Below, one piece after another: positions 9,372 through 18,946 of a stretch of 64,000 bases of DNA. Both the position numbers and the translations under genes were made by a program. Source of the stretch: Anaerolinea sp. (GTDB lineage: Bacteria; Chloroflexota; Anaerolineae; Anaerolineales; Anaerolineaceae); contig JARKOV010000093.1 in NCBI GenBank assembly GCA_029975965.1, positions 7,367 to 71,366 of the forward strand. The letters run 5' to 3'. The notes beneath the pieces are model-generated. The model searched no databases and had not been told where the DNA came from. It saw only the letters and a program-made list of their open reading frames with translations. The first letter of the stretch is position 1; every line of letters begins with the position of its first letter.

Positions 9372-10346
9372 TCAATCCTGATCGGCAAAGCGGATCCCAT
9401 AATAGCGCAGCATGAAGAGCCGGAGCCCGGTGTGAACCAGATCCGGGGCGTACCGGGTGCGGCAGGTCATCAGATCCAGGCTCAGCGAGCCTTGCGGTGG
9501 GTTCCAACCCGGGCGATTGACCACGTAAATGCGGCGCTCCGCACTGCTCCAGCCCTCCGAAGGTGGCAAATCGCCTTCCGAGGTGACCAGGATGACCCGG
9601 TACGGCTTGCCGTGCCAGCGAAAGGCAAGCTGGTCCTCGCTTTCGGTGATTGCCCGCGCCGGTATGCCCATCTCGCGTTGCAGCCCGACGTCGATGAAAT
9701 CGTGCAGCACCTTGCGTGCAGCCAGGTCGACGAATCGTGGAGTCGGCTTGCGAACGGTGCGGTCCATGGGGTAAGTGACCCGGGCGGGGTTGCCTTCCGC
9801 CACCGAACCGGGCGGAATGGAGGCGGTCACCACCGAGCGCGAGTTGATAAACGAGTTATCGCCAATCTCCACCCCAGGGTGAAGGAAAGCTCCCGCCGCG
9901 CACCAGACCCGGTTGCCCAGGCGCACCCCGGCCCGCCTCACCCAATAGCCCTCGGTGTAAGGAAAGAAGGAAGCATGGGTGAAAATCATGCTGCGCGGGC
10001 CGAGCGCCGATTCGTTGCCAATGACCACATCCTCGTCGATATTGATCAACGATTGCGGGCCGATGTAGCACCAATCGCCTACCTGAAGAGAGGCGGAGCC
10101 ATACACCAGGATAAAGCTGCTGATCTCCGAGTAGCTGCCGATGGTGACATCGCCCAGCACGCGAATCAAGGTCAGCGGGCGAATCACGCAGTGATCGCCC
10201 AGGGTGATCCGCTTGCCATCCACCGCCGAAAACCAGCCGATGTGCGCCTTGCGACCGATCTTCGCGCCGAAAAACCAGCGCATCAGCCAGATTTTGGCGA
10301 ACGGCGGCGCAAGGAAAATGAGACCCAGACCCAGGATGCGAAACAT
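9372..10346 (-). CDS. Left-handed beta-helix (hexapeptide) acyltransferase
   Basis: A 324-aa protein. Residues about 30-200 are hexapeptide repeats such as ITLGDHCVIRP, LQVGDWCYIGP, VVIGNESALGP and VEIGDNSFINS, which form a left-handed beta-helix. The loop FTHASFFPYTEGYWV contains a His typical of the catalytic site of sugar O-acetyltransferases. The N-terminus is hydrophobic and may anchor it to the membrane. The C-terminal 120 residues (from about PTPRFVDLAARKVLHDFID) match no family I recognise. It probably decorates the glycan with an acyl group. Confidence 0.8.
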   Translation of the reverse strand: MFRILGLGLIFLAPPFAKIWLMRWFFGAKIGRKAHIGWFSAVDGKRITLGDHCVIRPLTLIRVLGDVTIGSYSEISSFILVYGSASLQVGDWCYIGPQSLINIDEDVVIGNESALGPRSMIFTHASFFPYTEGYWVRRAGVRLGNRVWCAAGAFLHPGVEIGDNSFINSRSVVTASIPPGSVAEGNPARVTYPMDRTVRKPTPRFVDLAARKVLHDFIDVGLQREMGIPARAITESEDQLAFRWHGKPYRVILVTSEGDLPPSEGWSSAERRIYVVNRPGWNPPQGSLSLDLMTCRTRYAPDLVHTGLRLFMLRYYGIRFADQD

Positions 10347-10382
10347 GAAGGATTTCTCAGGCGATGTACATCGTGTCCACCG

Positions 10383-11648
10383 TCACAGGTAGCGCAGGAT
10401 GCTGTAGCGTTTGCGCAGGGAGCGGTAATAATAGGTGATCGGGTACATAATGACCAGCCCCAGGATCCACACCGCAAAAAGGACCGCCATTCCCGGCAGC
10501 GGCAGCTCCAACCCGCGGATCAACCTGCCAAGCAGGCCATACACCACGATGTGGATAACGAAGAAAAACAGCGAGACCTGCCCAAACAGCACCAACCAGG
10601 TGAACGGCGGGCGCTTGAGCCACTCTGGGCGAGCCGAAAAGAGGGTAAAAAGAATCGCCGCCAATCCCAGGTTGAACGTCAGGTAGGTCAGGCTGGGCGG
10701 GGTCTTGCTCATCACCAGGAAATAATACCAGGGATCTTCGCCCGAGTAAGGCGTCAGGTCGCCAAATCCGCCCAACAGGCGAAAAACGAACCAGACCGCA
10801 AACAATGCCGGAATGACCCAGAGGAAATTTTTCTGCTTGCCGGCGGCGGGGTTAAAGATGCCCCTGGCGAGCGAGTAGCCCAGTCCCATCAGCCCTGCCC
10901 AACCAAGGATCGAAAATTCCACCGCCGGAAATGTCTTCGTGCTGTACGACAAAATAAGCGCCTGCCAGAATGACTCGGTCTGGCTGAAATTGGCTGCGAT
11001 AACCGGCAAGAAAATTTGGTAGCCAGCCAACATAGCCACCGACACCACCGTCATCACCCACACCGGCAGCATCCGCAGCAAGGCCAAACCCATCAGGCTG
11101 AGGCCGATACTGAGCAAGACATGGGTGTAGGGACCTTTGCCCGCCCAGGAAACCTGGCAAACCGTCATATCCAGAATCAAGATCAATGCGGCCCGCGTCA
11201 ACAAGAAGCGGCTGATCTGCCAGTCGGTGTCGCCGCGTTTCCTGCGGCTGGCTTCCAGCAAGACCACGCTCACCCCGCTGAGCAGCCAGAAGGTGGGAGC
11301 GGCGATGTTGGTAAAGAGACCCGCGACCCAATGCGGCCAGCTCTCGAGCACTGCCCGCATCCCGCCGTAGGTCTCGGCCTGCAGGCTGACCAGCAGGAAA
11401 GAGGCGATGTGGTCCAGCGCCATGGCGATCATCGCCACCCCGCGCAACGCGTCGATGGGGAGGATGCGCTGGCTGGCGACAGCCGCAGCAGCCACTTTCG
11501 GCTGGTCCACCGCGATCGCGCTCAATGGGCGTTCCAATTCAGCATTAATAGAAGGGTCCATAAGTTCACCCAATGAAAGGATATCGTTCAGCTCTATCGG
11601 CTTAACCCGCGGTCCAATCCGCGGCTGGCCTGTTGGATCTTTCGACAA
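10383..11648 (-). CDS. Multi-pass membrane acetyltransferase (HGSNAT/DUF1624-like)
   Basis: The protein has about 10-11 transmembrane segments. After a hydrophilic N-terminus of about 65 residues comes ILPIDALRGVAMIAMALDH, the hallmark of the heparan-alpha-glucosaminide N-acetyltransferase-like / DUF1624 family. PTFWLLSGVSVVLLEASRRKRG follows in the next loop. These proteins are thought to carry acetyl groups across the membrane for glycan modification. The 11648 start overlaps the upstream gene by 55 bp. An ATG at 11561 would start 33 bp after that gene and keep the whole family domain, so the start is undecided. Confidence 0.8.
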   Translation of the reverse strand: MSKDPTGQPRIGPRVKPIELNDILSLGELMDPSINAELERPLSAIAVDQPKVAAAAVASQRILPIDALRGVAMIAMALDHIASFLLVSLQAETYGGMRAVLESWPHWVAGLFTNIAAPTFWLLSGVSVVLLEASRRKRGDTDWQISRFLLTRAALILILDMTVCQVSWAGKGPYTHVLLSIGLSLMGLALLRMLPVWVMTVVSVAMLAGYQIFLPVIAANFSQTESFWQALILSYSTKTFPAVEFSILGWAGLMGLGYSLARGIFNPAAGKQKNFLWVIPALFAVWFVFRLLGGFGDLTPYSGEDPWYYFLVMSKTPPSLTYLTFNLGLAAILFTLFSARPEWLKRPPFTWLVLFGQVSLFFFVIHIVVYGLLGRLIRGLELPLPGMAVLFAVWILGLVIMYPITYYYRSLRKRYSILRYL

Positions 11649-13084
11649 CGGCCTGTCCAGTGCCGGGCAATCTCGAGCGGCGTGTTAAACCAGAAATCCC
11701 CCTGCTGGTGAAGATGGACAAGCAATTGTTGATATGTTTTTCGCCACTCCGGGAACAGGCAATCGTCGTAGACATAATCGTGGATATCCAGGGTGAAACA
11801 CCCGCCCTGTTCGAGCACGCGGTCGGTCAGGTGAATCAAGGTCTCCACCCGTCCGGTTCCATCCTGGTTGTATTTGAGGTAACGGAAGAGCTGATCGTCC
11901 ATCCAGCCGGTGGGCAGTTGCAGCGTTTTCAGTTCACGTTGCTCCTGCTGGTGGAACGGAAAGTAAGGATGCGAAATACTACGCCGCCAGCCCAGGTAGT
12001 GGTCATGGATCACCGAGGCATCGTATTCCAGGCCCAGCTTTTCGTGCATCCCCAGCGTCTCCTCCGGATCGTCGGGGTTCATGTGCCAGTAATGATGACG
12101 GTTTCCGTTCACCGTTCCCTGGCTGGATTCTTCGAGGATTTCTTTCTCGCGCTTAAATTTCGCGAAGTCCTGGTAGGCCAGGTAACTGGCATGCAGTCCC
12201 ACCTCGAACCCCTCGTCATGGAGGTATTGAAAAAGCCGGCGGAATTTAGGGCTGGTAACATCGTAGAAGGTGTCGGGAAGCCCGGTAGCGTACTCGAGCA
12301 GCGACCCTTTGCGCGCGACAAAATAGAAGGCGGAGCGCAGGCCGAGGCTTTTTTCCAGGTCAACCCAATTGTGGAACTGCCAGTGGGTGCGCCGCCCGGT
12401 CAGCAGGTCGAAAGCCGGCCGGATGCCCCGGCTGCCCATCGCCGCCATTTTCCGCACCGGCTCCAGAAGCCGGTACACTTCCGGGTAATCCACATCGTGC
12501 CCTGCCGCCAGCGCCGCCCTCTTTCCGGCGGGCCAGCGCGCGATTGGCGCGGGATACCCCAATTGGATAAGCGTTTCTTCAAACCAGTGGATGATCTGGC
12601 TGACCAGCGCCCGGTGCGCGACTCGCTCGCGGTGGAAAACTGTCGCCTCGAGCTGGTAAAAACCGTGCTTTTCTCTCGGGAAGTAACGCTCTTCCTGACC
12701 GGTCGCCAGCCAAAAAGCGTCGAAAATCACATCTCGGCGGCAAACCACCTTACCATCTTCGATCGACACCACATCCTGGGGCGCCGCTTGCCCCTGGTAG
12801 AGCGGGAACACCAGCGAAGAGCCATTCGGGCAGTGGAGGCTTTCCAATCGAAAGCGGGAGGGCTGCGGCCAGGCAGAAGGATCCGCCAGGACGAGCAGCT
12901 TTGCCGTGGGTGCATCTTCAAGACGCGCCACCCAGGCGACATCGCAAGGCTCTCCAGGAGACACCTCCTGCCAGGCCCAACCGCACGTGGCGAAAATCAG
13001 TCGCCACACCCAATGAATCGCCGGAGCATGGAGTCGCTCCAAATCTGGATCCAGGCTGATGCGTAGTTGAGGGATCGACTCCAT
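11594..13084 (-). CDS. Polysaccharide deacetylase-fold protein
   Basis: A protein of about 496 aa. The ATG at 13084 (GGAG just upstream) is preferred over a TTG at 13099. The N-terminal 170 residues form an unassigned domain. The C-terminal part is a NodB-like polysaccharide deacetylase fold: LAAGHDVDYPEVYRLL supplies the first His-Asp pair, and EGFEVGLHASYLAY supplies the later His of the metal triad. No signal peptide is visible, so it may act in the cytoplasm. The most likely role is N-deacetylation of a hexosamine-containing glycan intermediate. Two secreted NodB-like proteins lie at 16940 and 26919. Confidence 0.75.
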   Translation of the reverse strand: MESIPQLRISLDPDLERLHAPAIHWVWRLIFATCGWAWQEVSPGEPCDVAWVARLEDAPTAKLLVLADPSAWPQPSRFRLESLHCPNGSSLVFPLYQGQAAPQDVVSIEDGKVVCRRDVIFDAFWLATGQEERYFPREKHGFYQLEATVFHRERVAHRALVSQIIHWFEETLIQLGYPAPIARWPAGKRAALAAGHDVDYPEVYRLLEPVRKMAAMGSRGIRPAFDLLTGRRTHWQFHNWVDLEKSLGLRSAFYFVARKGSLLEYATGLPDTFYDVTSPKFRRLFQYLHDEGFEVGLHASYLAYQDFAKFKREKEILEESSQGTVNGNRHHYWHMNPDDPEETLGMHEKLGLEYDASVIHDHYLGWRRSISHPYFPFHQQEQRELKTLQLPTGWMDDQLFRYLKYNQDGTGRVETLIHLTDRVLEQGGCFTLDIHDYVYDDCLFPEWRKTYQQLLVHLHQQGDFWFNTPLEIARHWTGRCRKIQQASRGLDRGLSR

Positions 13085-13112
13085 GGCTCCGTCTGTCAAC
13101 AGAATTTACCGC

Positions 13113-15950
13113 TTAAGGCGCCTTGAGGATCATGGGCAGGTAGAGATAGAGCGTCCGCACAATGACCTGCGTCGTATCCGAATCGGATGACCCGTCCTCG
13201 TCGCTGACGCGAGCCCGCACGGTGAAAGTGCCTTCCGATGCGAAGGAGCAGACTCCCACGTTGCTGGCCTGCGGTCCAACCTCGTAGACACCGTTGTCGT
13301 CGCAGTCGAACTCGTAGGCCAGCGTGTCGCCAGCGTATGCCGTAACGAGCACGGTGATGTTCACGTTGGCGTTGACGCCAACCGGCCCGCTGTTGGTCAC
13401 CGAGGTGATCTGCGGCGCGACGTTGTTGACCGTCACAAGCTTGGAGTAGATCGGCGAGAGACCACCGTCTTTATCACGGATTTGACCGCGCACCGTCACC
13501 GAGCCGTCGTCGGTCGTCGGGCAGGCCGCCGTGCTGGTCGTGCTGAAGCTCCCCAAAGCCCCCGAACCGCAGTCAAAGGCGTACTCAAACCCGGCGGCCA
13601 CGTCGGCGCTCGAAGGATCAACCGGCGAGGTCAGCGAGATGGCGATATTCTCGCCCTCGTTGACCGAGTTGGGCGCGTTGAAGGTAGCCGTCGGCGCGAC
13701 GTTGTTCACCGTGACGATCGCCGAGTAAATTGGCGAGAGGCCGCCGTCCTTATCGCGCACCTGCCCGCGCACCGTCACCAGGCCGTTGTCGGTCGTCGGG
13801 CAATTCGCCGTGCTGGACGCGCCGAAACTGCCCAGGGAACCCGAGCCGCAGTCAAAGGCATATTGCAGCGAAGCCAGGTCCACGCTCGATGGGTCGACCG
13901 GCGCGGTGAACGACAGGGCGATGTTGCTGCCCTCGTTGACCGAGGTCGGCGCGTTGAAGGTGGCGCTTGGCGCGACGTTGTTCACCGTGACCGTTGCCGT
14001 GTAGATCGGCGATTCGCCCATGTCCTTGTCGCGGATTTGCCCGCGCACCGTCAAGGTGCCGTTGTCGTTCGGGGTGCAGTTGGCGGTGCTAGAAGACGAA
14101 TAGCTCCCAAACGTACCGCTTCCACAGTCAAACCGGTAGTTGAACCCCGCCGCCACGTCGGCAGTCGAGGGGTCAACCGGCGAGGTCAAGGATATCTGGA
14201 AGGGGGTGCCCTCATTGACCGCCGCGGACGGCGCGTTGAAAGTGGCGGTCGGCGGGACGTTGGCAACCGTCACCGTCGCCGAGTCGATGGTACTTTGGGG
14301 CACGTTGTCGGTCACCCTCAACTGGATGGTGAAGCTGCCGTTGTCCGTCCATGTGCCGTTGACGTTCTGACCGGGCGTTTCAAAATCGGGGTTGGCGTCC
14401 AAGTTCCAGGCGAAGGTCACCGGGCCACCTTCGGGGTCGCTGCCCGTCCCGATCAATGCAATTGGCGAGCCTTCAAAACCATTATAGGGTCCGCCAGCAT
14501 CCGCCAGGGGTGGAAGGTTCGGCACCACCACGGTCACATTCGAAGAGTCGCTCAGCGAGCCACCCGTCGTCCGGTTGAGCGTGCCGGTCACAGCGTTGTT
14601 ATACGTTCCGGCGGTAGCCGGAGCGGTGAACAAACCGTTGGCGTCGATGCTGCCCACCGTGCTCGTCCAGTTGATCGTCACCCCGCTGACCACCGTGTTG
14701 TTGGCATCCCGCGCGGTAGCGGTGAACTGCTGGGTCGTCCCGGCATTCATCGTCACCGAAGCCGGGGTGACATCCAGGGTGGTCGGCCCGTAATAGTTCG
14801 CCGTGATCGACTGCAGCTCGGCGGTCGAGGTGCGGCTGGTCGACCCGAAGTTGAGCTGGTAGCGGAAGTAGCGCCCGCTGGCGATGTTCAACCCGCTCGA
14901 GGTGCCGCTGGCCGCGTTGATCGGCGAGGACCAGCTCGACCAGGTCGTGCCATCCAGCGAGGTGCTCGCCTGTATGGTCAGGGTCGAGCCGCTGGGGACG
15001 CTCGCCGCCCAGGAGAGGTTGGAGAAGTTGACCACCCCGCCCGCATCGTAGGCGCAGGAGATGAAGGTGCCGGTGGTCGGGTACTGCCCGGCGCGCACCC
15101 AGTCGACCTGCATCGGGGCATTCCCATACGTGTACGATTCGTCCATGTGGTAGAAAAGAACCCGCGCGATGAGGCTATCGCCCCCCGCCAGTTGTTCTGT
15201 CATGGTGGACTGGAGCACGCCATCGATGTAATATTCGGTGTCGGTCGCTCCCCACACGATGCGGTACACATGCCACTGGGTCAGGTCTGGATCGGTAAAC
15301 TCATCATCGTCATAATACGTTTCCGTCCCATCTGCGAGGCGGGTCAACAAGTTATTCGAACCCGAATCCTGCGTGAGGAAAATCCGCACCGCCGTGTCGG
15401 CAGTGATCGGCGCGCCGGGCTCAGATGGTGGAGCAGGCGGCATGTTGCGGTAGAAACCAATGTCGGTGTTCGATGCATTGTTGGCATTCGAGCGCACCAG
15501 CGCCCGCGCCTCCATGAACCGCCCGGATTGATTGAATTGGGTAACAGATTGGACGTAGTTTCCATCCAGGGTCAACAATCCCCCCGCCACGACAGGATCC
15601 AGTAGGTACCAGTCGTAAATTCTGCCCGAGTTCCACACCGCCGGGTTCACCGCTCCGTCGACGCTGAAGTAATCTTCCAGCGTCGCCAGCAGGCGCACTT
15701 CGCCGTCGGGGTTGGTGTTGGTCACCGTGGTGCCGGTCATCGTCGTGGTGCACCCGGTGAATTGCGCCGCGGTGTTGTAGGTGACAAACCCGGTCGGCCC
15801 GCCTGGACCCGCCGCCTGCACGACCTCCACAAACGGTTGCCCGATTTGGAGCAGGAGCGCCAGCACGATCAGCATGGAATAGACCAGCATCCATGCTTTG
15901 CGCCCGCGCAAACGGCTCCTCTGACCATACATTTCAATTTTTGTTTCCAT
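13113..15950 (-). CDS. Secreted multidomain lectin/PKD-like protein
   Basis: The start was set at the ATG at 15950, which follows a strong GGAGGG ribosome-binding site; the frame stays open further upstream without one. The 945-aa product has an N-terminal signal anchor (about residues 18-40). Next comes a lectin-like beta-sandwich module with LEDYFSVDGAV and MQVDWVRAGQYP, a second beta domain, an Ig-like domain (TPASVTMNAGTTQQFTATA) and a PKD domain (PLADAGGPYNGFEGS). Four tandem repeats of about 92 residues follow, then a last PKD-like domain. It ends in TLYLYLPMILKAP. No enzyme motif is seen; it is probably a surface or matrix protein that binds the glycan made by this cluster. Confidence 0.82.
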   Translation of the reverse strand: METKIEMYGQRSRLRGRKAWMLVYSMLIVLALLLQIGQPFVEVVQAAGPGGPTGFVTYNTAAQFTGCTTTMTGTTVTNTNPDGEVRLLATLEDYFSVDGAVNPAVWNSGRIYDWYLLDPVVAGGLLTLDGNYVQSVTQFNQSGRFMEARALVRSNANNASNTDIGFYRNMPPAPPSEPGAPITADTAVRIFLTQDSGSNNLLTRLADGTETYYDDDEFTDPDLTQWHVYRIVWGATDTEYYIDGVLQSTMTEQLAGGDSLIARVLFYHMDESYTYGNAPMQVDWVRAGQYPTTGTFISCAYDAGGVVNFSNLSWAASVPSGSTLTIQASTSLDGTTWSSWSSPINAASGTSSGLNIASGRYFRYQLNFGSTSRTSTAELQSITANYYGPTTLDVTPASVTMNAGTTQQFTATARDANNTVVSGVTINWTSTVGSIDANGLFTAPATAGTYNNAVTGTLNRTTGGSLSDSSNVTVVVPNLPPLADAGGPYNGFEGSPIALIGTGSDPEGGPVTFAWNLDANPDFETPGQNVNGTWTDNGSFTIQLRVTDNVPQSTIDSATVTVANVPPTATFNAPSAAVNEGTPFQISLTSPVDPSTADVAAGFNYRFDCGSGTFGSYSSSSTANCTPNDNGTLTVRGQIRDKDMGESPIYTATVTVNNVAPSATFNAPTSVNEGSNIALSFTAPVDPSSVDLASLQYAFDCGSGSLGSFGASSTANCPTTDNGLVTVRGQVRDKDGGLSPIYSAIVTVNNVAPTATFNAPNSVNEGENIAISLTSPVDPSSADVAAGFEYAFDCGSGALGSFSTTSTAACPTTDDGSVTVRGQIRDKDGGLSPIYSKLVTVNNVAPQITSVTNSGPVGVNANVNITVLVTAYAGDTLAYEFDCDDNGVYEVGPQASNVGVCSFASEGTFTVRARVSDEDGSSDSDTTQVIVRTLYLYLPMILKAP
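13410..14275 (-). repeat. Tandem about 280-bp coding repeats
   Basis: Within the secreted protein gene, a unit of about 275-282 bp recurs. The marker GGCGCGACGTTGTTCACCGT and close variants appear near 13415, 13694, 13969 and 14251. Each unit encodes a beta-sandwich domain with the pattern ATFNAP, VNEG, SPVDPSS, FDCGSG, VRGQIRDKDGG and SPIY. Adjacent units are very similar at DNA level, which suggests recent tandem duplication. Confidence 0.85.
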
Positions 15951-16054
15951 ATATCCCTCCCTGGAACCAAACGGAAGATGTGTTCTGCGAAGTTCGCTGC
16001 GACGATGATAATCTTGTATGAAATATGATATTTGCCATTGTACGCTCATTATCG

Positions 16055-16900
16055 TTAATCATGGGCCAATAGCCAGGTTAATAAGTCGTCAGCCGCTATC
16101 TTTGAAAACCGCAGTGGCCAATTGGCGTCGTCCCAGTTAATGGGACCTTGAGAGATATCAAAAAGGGTGTGCTCGGTGTAGGGCACAATGCGAAAGCTCG
16201 CATCCCCACCGAATTCCTTCCGATGAGCCTCGACCGCTTCTTCGGTGATTGCGCGAAGCTCGGGCTCGCTGTCGGACACGAGGATATGAATAGGGCTCTC
16301 GACCGGTAAGACCTCCTTTCCTTTCAACAGGCTGGAGAGCAATACCACGCCATGCACGGGAGCAATATCGGTAAATTGATCGTAGCGGTCTGCCAGGATC
16401 TGCGTGCCAACGCTTTGCGCAACCACATAAATCCTCTCCCGGTCAAATCCGGTCAGGGCGGTCGCTGCCCGGTAAGCCGCCAGGGCGTCTTGCGCCTCAC
16501 AGCACCCGTAAACACCTTCGCTTTGCCCGTTACCGCGCTTGTCAAACCGGAATACCGCGTAGCCGTTTGGCACCAAGAACGCCGCCAGGTACTGGTATGA
16601 ATCGCGGTCCACCGGCCCGGAGTGATGGAGGATGAAGACAAGCGGCGGGTCGTCCACCCCCGGCGGCAGGTCCAACTGCCCGGCTAAGCGTGTGCCATCC
16701 TCGCTCTGAAAGCTCACCTGCCGGACCATCGATTCGAAAGGGATCAAGACGAAGGGCGATTGCCCTGTCCCTTGCCCGGCGGTCGGTTCGGCTCTCGCGG
16801 TCGGGCTGGGCTGGGTATCCGGTGGTTTGCCGGCGCAGCCCGCGCCCGTCAGGGGAAACAACCACAACAGAAGCAGCAGGATGGCTCGCTTGTAGCGCAT
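16055..16900 (-). CDS. Alpha/beta-hydrolase lipoprotein
   Basis: About 281 aa from the ATG at 16900. The start was chosen because the lipoprotein signal peptide (MRYKRAILLLLLWLFPLTG, then AGC) begins there, and the longer frame would add 13 residues. After a short Pro/Thr linker comes an alpha/beta-hydrolase fold: FILHHSGPVDRDS (oxyanion region), VFRFDKRGNGQSEG, and YVVAQSVGTQILADRYD, where AQSVG is the nucleophile elbow with Ser. The usual G-x-S-x-G is changed to A-Q-S-V-G. A late His lies in YTEHTLFD. It is probably a cell-surface esterase, perhaps trimming acyl groups from the glycan. Confidence 0.8.
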   Translation of the reverse strand: MRYKRAILLLLLWLFPLTGAGCAGKPPDTQPSPTARAEPTAGQGTGQSPFVLIPFESMVRQVSFQSEDGTRLAGQLDLPPGVDDPPLVFILHHSGPVDRDSYQYLAAFLVPNGYAVFRFDKRGNGQSEGVYGCCEAQDALAAYRAATALTGFDRERIYVVAQSVGTQILADRYDQFTDIAPVHGVVLLSSLLKGKEVLPVESPIHILVSDSEPELRAITEEAVEAHRKEFGGDASFRIVPYTEHTLFDISQGPINWDDANWPLRFSKIAADDLLTWLLAHD

Positions 16901-16939
16901 GGTTTGTGGCGCGCGGAGCGCTCGCAACCGGGGGACCAC

Positions 16940-18943
16940 TCACCGGTATTGGGCCATGATGCCCAACCTGCCGGGCGAAACAGGAAACCAGCCGTATTCG
17001 AGACCGCCAACTTTCTCCACGGTAATGGCAACCGGCGCCCCATCCACGCGCACCTGGTCCAGGCGCATGGCGTTCCATGCCACGGGCAGCATCACCGCCA
17101 GCGACAGTTGCGGGACCCCGTCCGTCTCCACCTCAAATTCCAGGCGTCCGGCCGCAGCGTCCGCCGACCAGCGGCGCATCTGGGCTTGCTGGCGCGCCTC
17201 GGTGAAACGGTACCAGCTCTCAGCAGTCCAGATTGGGAATCCCAATTCGACAGCCGCCGAGAGCGACCCCTCCATAAAACGCGTCGCATTGCGCACGTAC
17301 TGCTCTTCGAAGGCAAACAGGTCGACGTGGTACTGCGCCGCGACCGCCACCCCGACTGCAGCCGCCCGCTGGAGCACCTGCTCGGCCACCTGCACGGCCT
17401 CGTCGGCGGTCAGGTCGACCCAGCCACCGCCCCAGGGCACCTTCATCAGGTGCTCGTCGACCAGTTGGGTCACCTGCTGGTAGATGGTCAGCAACCGCCC
17501 TTGCTCGTCGATGAATTTCATCGGCAACCCGCTGGCGTTGAAAAACCCGTTGACCCACTCGCCCGATGCCTTCTGAAACGCCGTGCCGTAGTGGTAGTAA
17601 TCCATGTTCATGCGGATGCCGTGGGATGCCTGGACTCGCGCTGTCTCGACCCAGCCCGACCAAAGGATACGGTGCGTGCGCGTGGTGGGTGAGATCGGGC
17701 CGTAGCCAAAACCGAGGAAGCTCTTCTGATAGGCTTCCCAACCCGCTTCCAGGCCCTCTTCGACGTAGGGGTGCAGCCCAAATTCATGTCCACGAGCCCG
17801 CCAGCCGGCCACATCATCGGGCGTGGGGTAGCTGAGGTTATTCGCCACGATCGACCCCACCAACGGGACGCCGGCCAACTCGGCCCGCCCGCGCTGGACG
17901 AGGCGGCGCAGCTTGCTCATCACCTCAGGCGTATGGTAAATGCTCATCTGCCCGTCGTACCGCTCGACCAGTCCCAAGGCTTTCTCGATCGTCCCAGGCG
18001 CGTTCTGGTGCGAGTCGCCGGTGGCGATCAACACCCCCCGCTTTCCCGCCGGAAAGTAGCCCAGGCGCGGCAGGGGCAGGTGCTCCTCCAGCATGTCGGT
18101 GATGATCCGGCTCAACAGGCGCATTTGCTCGTCAGCCTGGGGGATGTCCAGCCGGTCGAGGTCCATCCAGCCCACGAACATATCCACCCCGCGGATGCCC
18201 AGGCGACCGTCGCGCTCCTGGTCGGCCCAGGCCGGGTTCCCCTGGCGGCTGAGCACCACGCTGCGGGCGAGATCGTAACACCAGCAAGCCGCGCGGCCTT
18301 CGCCAAAGGCGTGGATGGTTACGGCAGGGAATTGAGTCGGGCGGTCATCCATTCCAGAAACCCAGGCGACCACTTCAACCCCGGCCGGGCGGTAATAATC
18401 TGCCACGCCGTGAAATTGCAGCGCCCTGGTTTCCAGCCCCTGCGCCAGCGGGTGGGCAGCATCCATCTGCATGTATCCACCATCCAGCTCGCCCGGCAGT
18501 CGCTCCAGGCCAAGCGTTTCAGCCAGGTGCGCATCCGGACGGAAGGCGACCAACCCGCCACCCTGGGAGACGAACGCCGCGAGACGTTCTGCTTGCGCCG
18601 CGTTCAAGCCACCCTCAGCCAGCAGGATCACCCGGAAAGAGTCGAGCGGTTGCGCGCCGATTTCGTCCCAGCTCAGCGTGACAAAGCCCGGGATGCCCTC
18701 CGCGCGCAGGATTTCACCCAGGTATTCGCCGAAGGGATTTTCCGCGCCCGGATCGCGCAGGATCAGGATCAACGCGCTGGAATCTTCGCTCTCGCCGTTG
18801 CTCACATAAGGAGACGTCGGCGCAGGAAGCGCATCGACCGTGTTCCACACGCCGTAACCGGCCGCCGAGGCGACCACCAGGCCGCCTCCGAGGGCGCCGG
18901 CCAGTTGCAAGAATCGCCGTCTTGAGAGCTTTGTAGCTGTCAC
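16940..18943 (-). CDS. Tat-exported amidotransferase-like / NodB-like protein
   Basis: A 667-aa protein with a twin-arginine signal (SRRRFLQLAGALGGGLVVAS), so it is exported folded. Residues about 55-280 resemble a class-I glutamine-amidotransferase-like (ThuA-like) domain, with VILLAEGGLNAAQAERLAAF and GGGLVAFRPDAHLAETLGL. Residues about 300-570 form a polysaccharide-deacetylase-like barrel: VLIATGDSHQNAPG, RARGHEFGLHPYVEEG and AAQYHVDLFAFEE. A small C-terminal beta domain follows. It is clearly paralogous to the Sec-exported protein at 26919-29585. Cofactor and substrate are unknown; glycan deacetylation at the surface is a reasonable guess. Confidence 0.75.
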   Translation of the reverse strand: MTATKLSRRRFLQLAGALGGGLVVASAAGYGVWNTVDALPAPTSPYVSNGESEDSSALILILRDPGAENPFGEYLGEILRAEGIPGFVTLSWDEIGAQPLDSFRVILLAEGGLNAAQAERLAAFVSQGGGLVAFRPDAHLAETLGLERLPGELDGGYMQMDAAHPLAQGLETRALQFHGVADYYRPAGVEVVAWVSGMDDRPTQFPAVTIHAFGEGRAACWCYDLARSVVLSRQGNPAWADQERDGRLGIRGVDMFVGWMDLDRLDIPQADEQMRLLSRIITDMLEEHLPLPRLGYFPAGKRGVLIATGDSHQNAPGTIEKALGLVERYDGQMSIYHTPEVMSKLRRLVQRGRAELAGVPLVGSIVANNLSYPTPDDVAGWRARGHEFGLHPYVEEGLEAGWEAYQKSFLGFGYGPISPTTRTHRILWSGWVETARVQASHGIRMNMDYYHYGTAFQKASGEWVNGFFNASGLPMKFIDEQGRLLTIYQQVTQLVDEHLMKVPWGGGWVDLTADEAVQVAEQVLQRAAAVGVAVAAQYHVDLFAFEEQYVRNATRFMEGSLSAAVELGFPIWTAESWYRFTEARQQAQMRRWSADAAAGRLEFEVETDGVPQLSLAVMLPVAWNAMRLDQVRVDGAPVAITVEKVGGLEYGWFPVSPGRLGIMAQYR

Positions 18944-18946
18944 GGA

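Noticed and set aside
9369..10973. Plus-strand open frame (534 codons) across two acyltransferase genes
   Set aside because: It spans two unrelated minus-strand genes and the gap between them, and its translation has the His/Arg/Gln-rich look of antisense frames.
13482..15605. Long plus-strand open frame (707 codons) opposite the PKD-like secreted protein
   Set aside because: It is antisense to a gene with a signal peptide, a ribosome-binding site and clear domain repeats. Its translation is Arg/Gly-rich with no known motif, as expected from the complement of a repetitive GC-rich gene.
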